A DNA stretch of 62,842 nt. Origin: Bacteroidia bacterium. GTDB lineage: Bacteria > Bacteroidota > Bacteroidia > Bacteroidales > Prolixibacteraceae. The notes under the pieces are model-generated. The model saw only the letters and a program-made list of their open reading frames with translations, did no database searches and was not told the origin of the DNA. The number at the start of each line of letters is the position of its first letter. Position 1 is the stretch's first letter. Shown here in pieces: positions 27,494 through 37,203 of the stretch. The stretch is from positions 1 to 62,842 of the forward strand of contig JAPLDS010000050.1 of assembly GCA_026391295.1 (NCBI GenBank). The letters run 5' to 3'. The position numbers and the translations under genes are program-made.

Positions 27494-30457
27494 ATGAATA
27501 AAATGTTCAGCCGATTTTACATATTTCTATTATTTTGTTCACTGGGACTAACAGCAATGGCTCAGGGTAATGGGGAGCTTGAGAAGGGGTTTAAAAATCC
27601 ACCTGGTCAGTCTCGGCCTGGCACCTTCTGGCATTGGATGTATGGAAACATCACCAAGGAGGGGATTACCAAAGACCTGGAAATGATGCATGAATTGGGG
27701 ATGGGTGAGGTTTCGCAATTCCACAATGCTTGGCAAAAAGACGACGGAAGAAGACCCGCAACGCCCAAAGGTCCAGTTCGATTTATGAGCAAAGAATACC
27801 GCGAGCTATTTCTCCATGCGGTAAAAGAGTGCGATCGATTAGGGATGACAATTGGGGCTCAGATCTGTGAAGGTTTTAGCCAGTCAGGAGGTCCTTGGAT
27901 CAAGCCAGAGAATGGAATGAGACAGATCAAGCTTCTCTCTTCGGCCGTTGATGTAAATAATCCACTAAAGAACAGCGTTCCAGAAAATACAATTGCTGTT
28001 ATTGCCTATCCAGTAACCCTATCTGACAAAAATAATCCCTTAAATCTATGGACCTTTAACCCGAATAGCGGGGTGGTTCTTGATGCTGACAGCTGTGTCA
28101 ATCTCACGAAATTAGTACAGCCTGATCGGACTATTTCTTGGAAACCTTCGAAGGGCACATGGACCATCTTCATCTACTCTCATGTTGTAAAAGGCATTAC
28201 CAATAATCCGGCATCACCAGAGGGAACGGGATTGGAATGTAATAAGCTTGATCACCATGCCGTAGATGTAATCCTCGACAATTATGTGGGCAAGTTAATT
28301 CAGGATGCCGGTCCGCTTGCAGGAAAAACATTCAATCATATTTTAATTGATAGCTGGGAATGCGGCATGCAATCGTACACTGAAGATTTTATCACTGAGT
28401 TTAAAAAACTCAAAGGCTATGATCCGATTCAGTATTTACCTGTACTGAATGGAATAACCGTGAAAAGCCAAGAGATTAGCAATCGGTTTTTATTCGATTA
28501 CCGAAGTACTTTGGGATATCTTGTTGGCAAAGAATATTACGGGTACATAGCTGATTATGCGCATAAAAAAGGGATGACTCTGCAAGCGGAATCACTTTAC
28601 GGTGGTCAGGGGATGCCAGGAAGTCCATTAACCCTTTACGGAGAGAGTGACGTGCCAATGAATGAGATCTGGATGGGTCGAAACATCAAGATGCGTGCGA
28701 TGACTAGCAGTGCAGCATCGGCTGCACATATATACGGAAAACGACTTGTTAAAGATGAATCATTTACTGTTGGTGGGGGGAGTGGCGACTTTTCGAATGT
28801 CCCTTCAACGATTAAGCCAATTGCCGATTTTAATTTTTGTAGAGGTACAAACTCACTTGTCTTGCACTGTTCGGTGCATCAGCCGGATGAAGATAAACCA
28901 GGATGGACGCATGGCTGGAATGGCGTTAATTTTCACCGAGGAAATACCTGGTGGTCAAAATCTAAATCATTTATCGACTATCTATCCCGGTGTCAATATC
29001 TTCTGCAACAAGGGCTTTTCGTGGCTGATGTCTGTCAATATGTGGGTGATGAAGACACCTTCAGCGATCACTATAATGAATTAGCGGTCAAAGACTTGCC
29101 GTTAGGCTATCGTGCTGACAACTGCGATGCGAGATCGCTGCTAAAGATGGAAGTTAAAAATGGACGAGTTGTTCTTCCCAACGGAATGTCATATGCGGTA
29201 CTTCTATTAGCCGAGAAACAAATCATGTCACCTGAGATCATTCATAAATTAGATTACTTGATCCGCAACGGGGCAACAGTAATTGGTCCAAAGCCGATTC
29301 AATCTCCTAGTCTCCAAAATTATCCAGAATGTGACCGTCAAGTAAAAGAGGGTGCCGATAAAATCTGGGGAGAGGGAAATTCAGAGAAAGTAAATCGGGT
29401 TTTGGGTAAAGGAAAAATCATTGCTGGTGAAACCCTCGGAAATGTTCTTCAGGAAAAAAAACTGGTCCCAGACTTTTCATTCACAACCAAAACAAATCAA
29501 CAAATCAACTTTATTCATCGAAAACTTCCTGGCACCGAGATCTACTTTATTTCGAATACGGGTAGTGCTTGCACGGCAGATTGCAATTTTCGGGTGTCGG
29601 GCAAAACACCACAAGCCTGGAATCCACTCACAGGTGAGATTTCGCAAATTGCAGTTTACGACAATCAAAAAGGATCCACGCGAATTCCCTTCTCTTTAGG
29701 AAGCGGAGAATCCAAGTTCATCATTTTTACAGATGGAGAAGCTGATCATATAAAGGAAATATCGCTTGCAGGCCAAGCTATATTTGCCCCGAATAAACCA
29801 TTGACAGAGTCTTTACCATTTTCATACAACGATTTCTCGAGAAGTTCGAAAAAAGGTTTTGAAATAGCGCCTAATAGTAAATTTGAGAATCTGAAATTAA
29901 AAATGAGTTCTGGTTTAGAACATACCGTATCGAATCAAAAATCGACTCAAGAGCTGAAGCTTTCAAAATCGTGGAGTGTAACTTTTGAAGAAAATAGAGG
30001 TGCACCGAAGGATATTACACTAGACAGCTTAATCTCTTGGACAAGTTATCCAGATAAAGGAATTAATTATTTCAGCGGCACCGGAACCTATAAAAAGGAG
30101 ATAGAACTAACGAATAGTTTCTTCAATAAAAATAAAAACATCCTACTAGATCTTGGGGAAGTTAAAGAACTTGCTCAAGTATCGATCAATGGAATTGCCA
30201 TCGCGACTCTTTGGCATGCCCCTTTTACTTTTGACATTACGGAATATGTTCATTCGGGTAAAAATCAGCTAGAGATCAACGTAACAAATACATGGGTAAA
30301 CCGACTAATTGGAGATAAGAATGTCCCTAAAGAGGAACAAATCTGTAAGCTCTATTCACCAGATCCAAAGTGGTTCAAGGCCGATTCGAAGCTTCCATTA
30401 TCTGGTTTACTAGGACCTGTGGTTATTAAAACAGAAAATAAAATACGCCTCAAATAA
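27494..30457 (+). CDS. GH106 alpha-L-rhamnosidase-like enzyme
   Basis: This 987-residue secreted protein opens its mature part with the GH106 signature: GTFWHWMYGNITKEGITKDLEMM, followed by GMGEVSQFHNAW and GAQICEGFSQSGGPWI. A long barrel region follows (HILIDSWECGMQSYTEDF; LQAESLYGGQG), then beta-domains. The C-terminal ~170 residues resemble a galactose-binding-like sandwich (GTYKKEIELT, VKELAQVSINGIA, LEINVTNTWVNRLIGD). Family members release alpha-L-rhamnose from complex glycans. The stop codon overlaps the next start (TAATG at 30455-30459), which suggests translational coupling with the SGNH esterase. Specificity beyond the family is inferred. Confidence 0.88.
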   Translation: MNKMFSRFYIFLLFCSLGLTAMAQGNGELEKGFKNPPGQSRPGTFWHWMYGNITKEGITKDLEMMHELGMGEVSQFHNAWQKDDGRRPATPKGPVRFMSKEYRELFLHAVKECDRLGMTIGAQICEGFSQSGGPWIKPENGMRQIKLLSSAVDVNNPLKNSVPENTIAVIAYPVTLSDKNNPLNLWTFNPNSGVVLDADSCVNLTKLVQPDRTISWKPSKGTWTIFIYSHVVKGITNNPASPEGTGLECNKLDHHAVDVILDNYVGKLIQDAGPLAGKTFNHILIDSWECGMQSYTEDFITEFKKLKGYDPIQYLPVLNGITVKSQEISNRFLFDYRSTLGYLVGKEYYGYIADYAHKKGMTLQAESLYGGQGMPGSPLTLYGESDVPMNEIWMGRNIKMRAMTSSAASAAHIYGKRLVKDESFTVGGGSGDFSNVPSTIKPIADFNFCRGTNSLVLHCSVHQPDEDKPGWTHGWNGVNFHRGNTWWSKSKSFIDYLSRCQYLLQQGLFVADVCQYVGDEDTFSDHYNELAVKDLPLGYRADNCDARSLLKMEVKNGRVVLPNGMSYAVLLLAEKQIMSPEIIHKLDYLIRNGATVIGPKPIQSPSLQNYPECDRQVKEGADKIWGEGNSEKVNRVLGKGKIIAGETLGNVLQEKKLVPDFSFTTKTNQQINFIHRKLPGTEIYFISNTGSACTADCNFRVSGKTPQAWNPLTGEISQIAVYDNQKGSTRIPFSLGSGESKFIIFTDGEADHIKEISLAGQAIFAPNKPLTESLPFSYNDFSRSSKKGFEIAPNSKFENLKLKMSSGLEHTVSNQKSTQELKLSKSWSVTFEENRGAPKDITLDSLISWTSYPDKGINYFSGTGTYKKEIELTNSFFNKNKNILLDLGEVKELAQVSINGIAIATLWHAPFTFDITEYVHSGKNQLEINVTNTWVNRLIGDKNVPKEEQICKLYSPDPKWFKADSKLPLSGLLGPVVIKTENKIRLK

Positions 30458-31572
30458 TGAAACAATCTGTAAAATTTAAGTGGTTCAGAATTCAATCCGT
30501 AGCGATTCTATTCATCCTTTTTAGCCTTAGTCTTAATGCTCAAAAAGCGGCTGTTAAATTACGATGGGTCGATGTAAAAGAGTTATGTGTTGAAGGGAAA
30601 GGGTGGACCGACACCAAACAATTTTACGATCGACTACCCGCCAAAGCCCAAGGTGTGGTGCGACCCTCAATCTGGGAACTTCAGCACGACGCAGCAGGGA
30701 TTGTGGTCCGATTTGTCACCAATGGGACCAGCATAGCAGCGCGTTGGACCTTAACGAAAAGCAAACTTAGCATACCGAATGTCTCGGCTAGCGGGGTTAG
30801 CGGACTAGATTTATATGTCCGCGAGAATGGCAAATGGGGTTGGTTTGGAGCAGCAAGACCTGATGAAATTACCAATGAAAAAAATCTAACGACAGGCTTA
30901 TCACCTAAAGATCGAGAGTGCATGCTCTACCTGCCGTTAAGAAATGGCATCGAAAAATTAGAGATCGGAATACCTGAAGATGCATCGTGCTCATTACCTC
31001 CAGAACGTCCCAAAGAGATGAAGCCAATCGTATTTTATGGCACCTCAATCGTGCAAGGGGCAGCAGCCTCTCGTCCCGGGATGACCTATCCAGCCTTAAT
31101 CTGCCGACATCTTGATCGTACTATGATTAATTTAGGATTTGCAGGAAATGCAGTCTGTGAACCAGAGATGGCCTCACTTTTAGCAGAACTCGATCCAGCA
31201 CTTTACATCATCGATCCGCTACCAAATATGAGTGCTCAGATGGTCAAAGAACGGACTGGCAAGCTAATTGCCACCATCCGTGAAACCCATCCAAAAACAC
31301 CCATCATAATGGTGGAAAATACGGAGATGGGTGATGCAAATACAAATCCAGCACGGAGAAATGGATACGCAGCTGCTAATCTTGAATTGCGTAAGATCTA
31401 TGAGCAGCGAATTAAAGAGGGAGACCGCAAATTGTATTATATTCATGGAGATAAGTTACTGGGAACCGATGGCGAAGGGACGGTGGATCGTGTTCATCCG
31501 ACAGACCTTGGTTTTATGCGAATGATAAAAATTATTGAGCCGGTAGTCAAACGAGCATTAAAAAGAAATTAA
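30457..31572 (+). CDS. SGNH hydrolase with GxDLY domain, copy 2
   Basis: This 371-residue secreted esterase is closely similar to the protein at 19661 across its whole length. Shared stretches include the leader-proximal WVDVKELCVEGKGW, SGLDLYVRENGKWGW, IVFYGTSIVQGAAASRPGMT, NLGFAGNAVCEPEMASLLAE and DRVHPTDLGFMRM. The ATG overlaps the last base of the GH106 stop codon, so the two are probably co-translated. The next gene (25 bases on) is a sulfatase, as in copy 1. It probably removes an acyl group from a sugar next to a sulfated or rhamnosylated position. The exact ester is unknown. Confidence 0.85.
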   Translation: MKQSVKFKWFRIQSVAILFILFSLSLNAQKAAVKLRWVDVKELCVEGKGWTDTKQFYDRLPAKAQGVVRPSIWELQHDAAGIVVRFVTNGTSIAARWTLTKSKLSIPNVSASGVSGLDLYVRENGKWGWFGAARPDEITNEKNLTTGLSPKDRECMLYLPLRNGIEKLEIGIPEDASCSLPPERPKEMKPIVFYGTSIVQGAAASRPGMTYPALICRHLDRTMINLGFAGNAVCEPEMASLLAELDPALYIIDPLPNMSAQMVKERTGKLIATIRETHPKTPIIMVENTEMGDANTNPARRNGYAAANLELRKIYEQRIKEGDRKLYYIHGDKLLGTDGEGTVDRVHPTDLGFMRMIKIIEPVVKRALKRN

Positions 31573-31597
31573 ATTCAACCTTTTTACCTAGCTAAAG

Positions 31598-33082
31598 ATG
31601 AAGAATATTTTAACTGGAATGAGTCTGATGATGTTAGGGTTCGCATCGAGCCCAGCTGAAGCACTTTCGCGTAAAGCGACACCAAATGTGGTGGTTATCT
31701 TGGCTGACGACATGGGCTATGGCGATCTAAATAGCTACGGCGCCACTCGTTATAACACACCAAATCTGGATAAATTAGCTTCCGAAGGAGTGCGTTTTAC
31801 CAATTTTTATGTCTCGCAAGCTGTCTGCAGCGCCTCAAGGGCAGCACTTCTAACCGGTTGTTATTCCAATAGAGTTGGTATCTCAGGTGCACTGATGCCA
31901 AAATCGAATATTGGGCTTAATCCAGACGAAGAGATCATCCCTGAGATTCTAAAAAAGAAAGGGTATGCTAGCGCGATTTATGGCAAATGGCATCTTGGCG
32001 ACAATCAAAAATTTCTTCCGCTACAGCAAGGGTTTGATGAATATTTTGGACTGCCCTATTCGAATGATATGTGGGGTTATACCATTAAAGGAGTCCATAA
32101 AAATACAAACTACCCCCCATTGATGCTTATCGACGGAAACAATCCGGTTCAAGAGATCAAAACCATGGACGAGCAGGCTCAGTTGACCACTAAATATACC
32201 GAGCATGCGGTGGCGTTTATCGAAAAGCACAAGAAACAACCATTCTTCCTCTATATGCCACAATCAATGCCACACGTGCCTATTGCTGCATCTGAAAAGT
32301 TCAAAGGAAAGAGTGAGCAAGGACTTTATGGGGATGTGATGATGGAGATCGACTGGTCTGTTGGCGAAGTGATGAAAGCACTTGAGAAAAATGGACTTAC
32401 AAAGAATACCTTAATCATCTTTACTTCCGACAATGGACCCTGGCTTTGTTTCGGCAACCATGCAGGATCAGCAGGAGGACTTCGGGAAGGTAAAGGAACT
32501 AGCTGGGATGGTGGACAAAAAGTACCCTGTATTATGAGATGGCCTGGGCAAATACCTGCAGGTACAGTCTGTAATCGGATTGCATCAACCATTGACATCT
32601 TGCCGACGCTGGCAACAATTACCAAAGCTCCAATGCCTACGAAGAAGATTGATGGAGTAAATATTTTACCGCTTATGACAGGTGATAAGGTGGCTAATCC
32701 TCGTGAAGTCTTCTTATACTTTTACCATGCAGGCTGGCTAGAAGGCGTTCGTAAAAACCAATGGAAACTTGTACTTCCGCATAAATCACAATCCTACGAA
32801 GGGGTAGTTCCTGGCAAAGATGGTTCAGGTGGCCCAACACGCCAAGCTGTTATGGTGCCATTAGCCCTTTATGACCTTCGAAGAGATCCGGGTGAACGTT
32901 ATGATGTGCAAGAGCAAAATCCAGAAGTGGTAACTGAACTTTTAAAGATTGCAGAAGATGCTCGCAAAGATTTAGGCGATGGGATTAAGGAGATCAAAGG
33001 TGAAAATGTCAGGGAGCCAGGGAAAGTAAAAGAAACAGCAGGTAAGACCGAAAAAGTAGCCATAAAACAAACTATTGACTAA
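31598..33082 (+). CDS. Family S1 sulfatase with CSASR activation motif
   Basis: This 494-residue secreted sulfatase has a signal peptide to about residue 24. Blocks are ILADDMGYGDLN, AVCSASRAALLTG (Cys77), YGKWHLGDNQ and TSDNGPWLC. The activation motif has Ala in place of the usual Pro (CxAxR), a variant that anaerobic sulfatase-maturing enzymes are known to accept, so it need not be inactive. It is related to the sulfatase at 20845 and likewise follows a GxDLY-SGNH esterase. The C-terminal ~35 residues are Lys/Glu-rich and look disordered. The stop is only 6 bases before the GH95 start. Confidence 0.9.
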   Translation: MKNILTGMSLMMLGFASSPAEALSRKATPNVVVILADDMGYGDLNSYGATRYNTPNLDKLASEGVRFTNFYVSQAVCSASRAALLTGCYSNRVGISGALMPKSNIGLNPDEEIIPEILKKKGYASAIYGKWHLGDNQKFLPLQQGFDEYFGLPYSNDMWGYTIKGVHKNTNYPPLMLIDGNNPVQEIKTMDEQAQLTTKYTEHAVAFIEKHKKQPFFLYMPQSMPHVPIAASEKFKGKSEQGLYGDVMMEIDWSVGEVMKALEKNGLTKNTLIIFTSDNGPWLCFGNHAGSAGGLREGKGTSWDGGQKVPCIMRWPGQIPAGTVCNRIASTIDILPTLATITKAPMPTKKIDGVNILPLMTGDKVANPREVFLYFYHAGWLEGVRKNQWKLVLPHKSQSYEGVVPGKDGSGGPTRQAVMVPLALYDLRRDPGERYDVQEQNPEVVTELLKIAEDARKDLGDGIKEIKGENVREPGKVKETAGKTEKVAIKQTID

Positions 33083-33088
33083 TTAAAA

Positions 33089-35677
33089 ATGAGAATAGCT
33101 GCGCTTCTATATCTTTTTCACCTATCCCTTTCATGCCTCGGTCAGGGTTCTAAACCTGTCTTATGGTATGACAAGCCGGCTAATGAATGGAACCAAGCCT
33201 TACCGCTCGGGAATGGAAGAATTGGGGCGATGGTTTATGGCGGAATTCAGCAGGAGCATCTTCAATTAAACGAAAATACGCTCTACTGCGGTGAACCCGA
33301 TCAGCATTTCACTCAGCCTGACGTAACGAAAAACTTCGATCAGGTGATGGAACTACTTCGAAAAGGGAGAAATTCAGAAGCTGATGCAATCATTCAAAAA
33401 ACATGGCTGGGGAAATCCAGGTCAAATTATGAGCCGTTAGGCGATCTATTTATTGAAGTTAATCAACTTCTTGGGGCCGTAAAATCTTATCGTCGAGAAC
33501 TCGACTTAGATCAAGGAATACTTAAGATTACCTATTCCATCGATCAGGTAAACTACACCCGTGAATATTTTGCCTCGAATCCAGCCAACATGCTGATTCT
33601 CCGGTTGACTGCATCAAAACCAGTATTATCCTTAGAGGCCAAATTATCATCTGTCCATCCAACAGCCAAGATGAATGTTAAAAATAACACCTTGGTCTTA
33701 ACAGGACAAGCACCCGGATATAGCTCTAATCGCACGCTTAAGCAACTCGAAAGCACCAACAGTCAATGGAAATACCCCGAATTATTTGATGCAAACGGCA
33801 CAAGAAAATCGGACAAACAAAACCTTTACGGAGCAGATATCAATGGCGACGGGATGTTTTTTGAATCGGTGCTTCAGGTAAACCAGACACAAGGGGAACT
33901 CTCCTATGCCAATAATGCCATTCAGATAAAAAACTGTAGCGAGGTAGTATTTCGCCTATCTGCGGCCACCAGCTTTAACGGATTTGATAAAAGTCCATCC
34001 AGAGAAGGGGCTAATCCAACAAAAATAAACCAAGAGATATTAGCACAATCTGCGAAGAAGTCCATTACTGATCTGAGATTAAATCACCTACGCGATTACC
34101 AATCGTTGTACCATAAGACTAGTTTAGAACTAAAGAGCGCTATAAAAAGCGACACCGTTCCAACCGATCGCAGAATTATAAATTTCGAAAAAGACAATGA
34201 TCCAAATCTAGTCACACTGCTGTTTCAATATGGGCGTTATCTAATGATCGCCGGCTCTAGAAAAGGGGGACAACCACTTAACCTTCAAGGCATTTGGAAT
34301 GAAAAAGTAAATCCGTCGTGGGCCAGTGGGTACACCACAAACATCAACACGGAGATGAATTATTGGCCTGCTGAAGTCACAAACCTAAGCGAATGTCAAG
34401 AGCCATTATTCCAGATGGTTAAAGAGATGGCTGTCAATGGTCGCATTACAGCAGCAACGATGTACCATCGCAGAGGGTGGGTTGCACATCATAACTCATC
34501 TATCTGGCGCGAGACATTTCCCAATGATGGTGGAGCGAGAGCCTCCTTTTGGAACATGTCACCAGGTTGGTTGCTAAGTCATTTCTGGGAACACTACCTC
34601 TTCACTGGAGACCAAAACTTTTTAAAAAATAGAGCCTATCCGCTTATGCGTGAATCGGCGATGTTTTATGCTGATTGGTTGATTGAGAATAAAGATGGAC
34701 AGCTTGTAACTGCAGCAGACAACTCCCCAGAGAACGAATTTGTACTTGAAGGTGGGAAAGAAGCAGCCGTTAGCTCAGGACCAACCATGGATATGACAAT
34801 CGTACGTGAACTATTCAGTCGCACCATTGAAGCGGCAACACTTCTAAACTGCGACCATGACTTAGTCCTTGAATTAAAGTCAAAACTCAGTCGATTAGCT
34901 CCCAATAAAATAGGTTCGAAAGGACAATTACAAGAGTGGCAAAATGACTACCTTGAAGCAGATGCTCACCATCGACATCAATCGCATCTATACGGATTGC
35001 ATCCTGGAAATCAAATCAATAAAGATGCAACGCCTGAACTTTTTCAAGCAGCTAAAACATCACTTTTATTGCGAGGTGATGCCTCCACAGGCTGGTCAAT
35101 GGGCTGGAGAATTAACTTATGGGCCAGACTTCTGGATGGCAATCACGCGTATCTGATCATGCAAAATCTTTTCAAACCGGTGGGATTCGGACCGGATAAT
35201 CATGCAGGTGGAGGGCTATATCCGAATATGTTTGATGCCCATCCTCCCTTTCAGATTGATGGGAATTTTGGATTTACCGCTGGAGTAGCAGAGATGCTAG
35301 TTCAAAGTCATGCCGGGTTGATACAGTTATTGCCTGCGCTACCTGATCTGTGGCCTTCAGGTGAATTAAAAGGGATAAAAGCTAGAGGGGGATTTGAAAT
35401 TGATCTAGCCTGGGAAAATAGGAAGCTTACTTCTGCAAAGATCACTTCACATCTTGGCGGAAACTGTAGAATTAGGACATCAAAGGCAGGTACGATACAA
35501 TCATCTGAGGTAACTGAAGCGAGCGGAGAAAATAAAAATCCATTCTTTAAGATTACAGATGCAGGAAAGCCACTTGTCAATTCAAATTTAAAACTTGAAG
35601 TAAGCCCAGAACAAACCTATTATACGTCTGACTTCCCCACAAAACCAGGGAAAAGTTATTCAATCACATTTAAATAA
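33089..35677 (+). CDS. GH95 alpha-L-fucosidase/galactosidase-type enzyme
   Basis: This 862-residue secreted protein has the classic GH95 layout. The N-terminal beta-sandwich begins [28 protein letters not shown]. The (alpha/alpha)6 domain carries [42 protein letters not shown] (545-551, with the presumed acid Glu548), [13 protein letters not shown] and [10 protein letters not shown] (Asp724). A C-terminal beta-domain follows. GH95 enzymes hydrolyse terminal alpha-1,2-L-fucose, and some prefer L-galactose, with inversion. It lies between two CxAxR-type sulfatases, which suggests desulfation exposes its substrate. It starts 6 bases after the preceding stop, in the same operon. Confidence 0.93.
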   Translation: MRIAALLYLFHLSLSCLGQGSKPVLWYDKPANEWNQALPLGNGRIGAMVYGGIQQEHLQLNENTLYCGEPDQHFTQPDVTKNFDQVMELLRKGRNSEADAIIQKTWLGKSRSNYEPLGDLFIEVNQLLGAVKSYRRELDLDQGILKITYSIDQVNYTREYFASNPANMLILRLTASKPVLSLEAKLSSVHPTAKMNVKNNTLVLTGQAPGYSSNRTLKQLESTNSQWKYPELFDANGTRKSDKQNLYGADINGDGMFFESVLQVNQTQGELSYANNAIQIKNCSEVVFRLSAATSFNGFDKSPSREGANPTKINQEILAQSAKKSITDLRLNHLRDYQSLYHKTSLELKSAIKSDTVPTDRRIINFEKDNDPNLVTLLFQYGRYLMIAGSRKGGQPLNLQGIWNEKVNPSWASGYTTNINTEMNYWPAEVTNLSECQEPLFQMVKEMAVNGRITAATMYHRRGWVAHHNSSIWRETFPNDGGARASFWNMSPGWLLSHFWEHYLFTGDQNFLKNRAYPLMRESAMFYADWLIENKDGQLVTAADNSPENEFVLEGGKEAAVSSGPTMDMTIVRELFSRTIEAATLLNCDHDLVLELKSKLSRLAPNKIGSKGQLQEWQNDYLEADAHHRHQSHLYGLHPGNQINKDATPELFQAAKTSLLLRGDASTGWSMGWRINLWARLLDGNHAYLIMQNLFKPVGFGPDNHAGGGLYPNMFDAHPPFQIDGNFGFTAGVAEMLVQSHAGLIQLLPALPDLWPSGELKGIKARGGFEIDLAWENRKLTSAKITSHLGGNCRIRTSKAGTIQSSEVTEASGENKNPFFKITDAGKPLVNSNLKLEVSPEQTYYTSDFPTKPGKSYSITFK

Positions 35678-35692
35678 ACAACGCGATTTACA

Positions 35693-37195
35693 ATGAAACA
35701 ATTATTGAAAAAATTAGCCCTTGGAATTCCGCTACTTGCCTCTTTAGGAAGTTTCGGACAAGAGGTTTCGAAGTCTGCAAAACCAAATATCTTATTTATT
35801 TTGGCCGACGATCAAACATTTGAAACCTTAGGGGCTTTAAACAACCCTGAAATCCATACCCCAAACCTCGATAAACTAATTAAGCAAGGAACCTGCTTTA
35901 CCCAAGCCTACATCCAAGGATCATGGCAACCAGCTGTTTGCGCTGCCAGCAGAGCATCTTTAATTACAGGTAGTTATGTCTGGAAAGCTGCTCAGTACAC
36001 TGAGAAAGCAAATACCTTTGATAAAAATGCGCCGAAAAATATGCCAAAATATAAGGTGAAGAGAACCACTCCTGCAGGCTATTGGCCGACGTATATGAAA
36101 GCTGCTGGGTACGAAACATACATGGCAGGGAAATGGCATATTGAAAAGAAACCTGAGACACTTTTTGACCATCTTGGGACTGTTCGAGGAGGGATGCCTA
36201 CGCAATCGGAAGAGTGTTACGACAGAAAGTTTATCGAAAAAACACCAGATACCTGGAAGCCATATGACAAATCGTTTGGTGGCCATTGGGAAGGGGGGAA
36301 ACACTGGAGCGAAGTACTCTGCGATGAGACCTTAGGATTTTTAGACCAATCGAAAAAAAGCAAGAATCCGTTTTTCATGTATATCGCGTTTAGTGCGCCT
36401 CACGACCCACGTCAATCACCAAAGGAGTACGTGGATATGTATCCACTGGACAAAATCTCAATCCCAGCAAGTTATATGCCATCGTATCCCTATTGCGAAG
36501 AGATTGGAGCGGGAAAGAGCTTACGCGATGAGCGACTGGCTCCGTTCCCACGATCGGAATATGCTGTAAAAGTTACGCGTCAAGAGTATTATGCGATTGT
36601 AACTCACATGGATTATCAGATTGGACGAATCATTGCGGCGTTAAAAGCTACTGGCCAAGACAAAAATACCTACATCATCTTTGCTGCAGACAATGGACTA
36701 GCCGTTGGTGATCATGGGTTTATGGGGAAACAAAACATGTACGATCGCAGCATGAGAATTCCACTTATTATGGTTGGTCCACACATCAAAAAGAATTCGC
36801 AAGTTGATGAATTTGTATACCTACAAGATATCATGCCAACTGCAATTGATATTAGCAAAGCACAAAAGCCTGCGACCGTAGATTTTAATAGTCTATTGCC
36901 ACTTGCCACAGGCCAAACGACTAAGAGTGCTTACAAGGCCATTTACGGAACCTACATGGGAACTCAGCGAATGATTCGGACCAAACAATATAAGATGATG
37001 ATTTATCCGAAAGCTAATCTTGTTAGGCTATATAACATGGAGATTGATCCGTTCGAGATGAACGATCTTGCCGGTGATCCAAAATACAGACCTGTCATCG
37101 ATGAACTATTTACCAACTTTAAAAAACTCCAAAATGAGGTTGAAGATCCTTTGGATGTGACTTCGTATTACAACAACTTTTTTACTAAAAAGTAA
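35693..37195 (+). CDS. Family S1 sulfatase with CAASR activation motif
   Basis: This 500-residue secreted sulfatase has a leader ending near SFGQ. Active-site blocks are FILADDQTFET, QPAVCAASRASLITGSY (Cys83), MAGKWHIEKK and AADNGLAVGDHGFMGKQ. As at 31598, the Pro of the usual CxPxR motif is Ala. The GxxxDHGxxGKQxxYxxSxRIPLI segment groups it with the iduronate-2-sulfatase/heparan-type branch of S1, distinct from the other copies here. It lies 15 bases after GH95 and 8 bases before another sulfatase, a tight operon. Activity depends on an accepting maturase encoded elsewhere. Confidence 0.9.
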   Translation: MKQLLKKLALGIPLLASLGSFGQEVSKSAKPNILFILADDQTFETLGALNNPEIHTPNLDKLIKQGTCFTQAYIQGSWQPAVCAASRASLITGSYVWKAAQYTEKANTFDKNAPKNMPKYKVKRTTPAGYWPTYMKAAGYETYMAGKWHIEKKPETLFDHLGTVRGGMPTQSEECYDRKFIEKTPDTWKPYDKSFGGHWEGGKHWSEVLCDETLGFLDQSKKSKNPFFMYIAFSAPHDPRQSPKEYVDMYPLDKISIPASYMPSYPYCEEIGAGKSLRDERLAPFPRSEYAVKVTRQEYYAIVTHMDYQIGRIIAALKATGQDKNTYIIFAADNGLAVGDHGFMGKQNMYDRSMRIPLIMVGPHIKKNSQVDEFVYLQDIMPTAIDISKAQKPATVDFNSLLPLATGQTTKSAYKAIYGTYMGTQRMIRTKQYKMMIYPKANLVRLYNMEIDPFEMNDLAGDPKYRPVIDELFTNFKKLQNEVEDPLDVTSYYNNFFTKK

Positions 37196-37203
37196 ACTTA
37201 AGC

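Noticed and set aside
28710-29084. 124-residue open frame inside the GH106 gene
   Set aside because: It lies within a clear GH106 coding region in another frame, with no domain features.
31826-31840. Reading CSASR as a sign of an inactive sulfatase
   Set aside because: CxAxR is an accepted activation motif for anaerobic maturases, and the other active-site blocks are intact.
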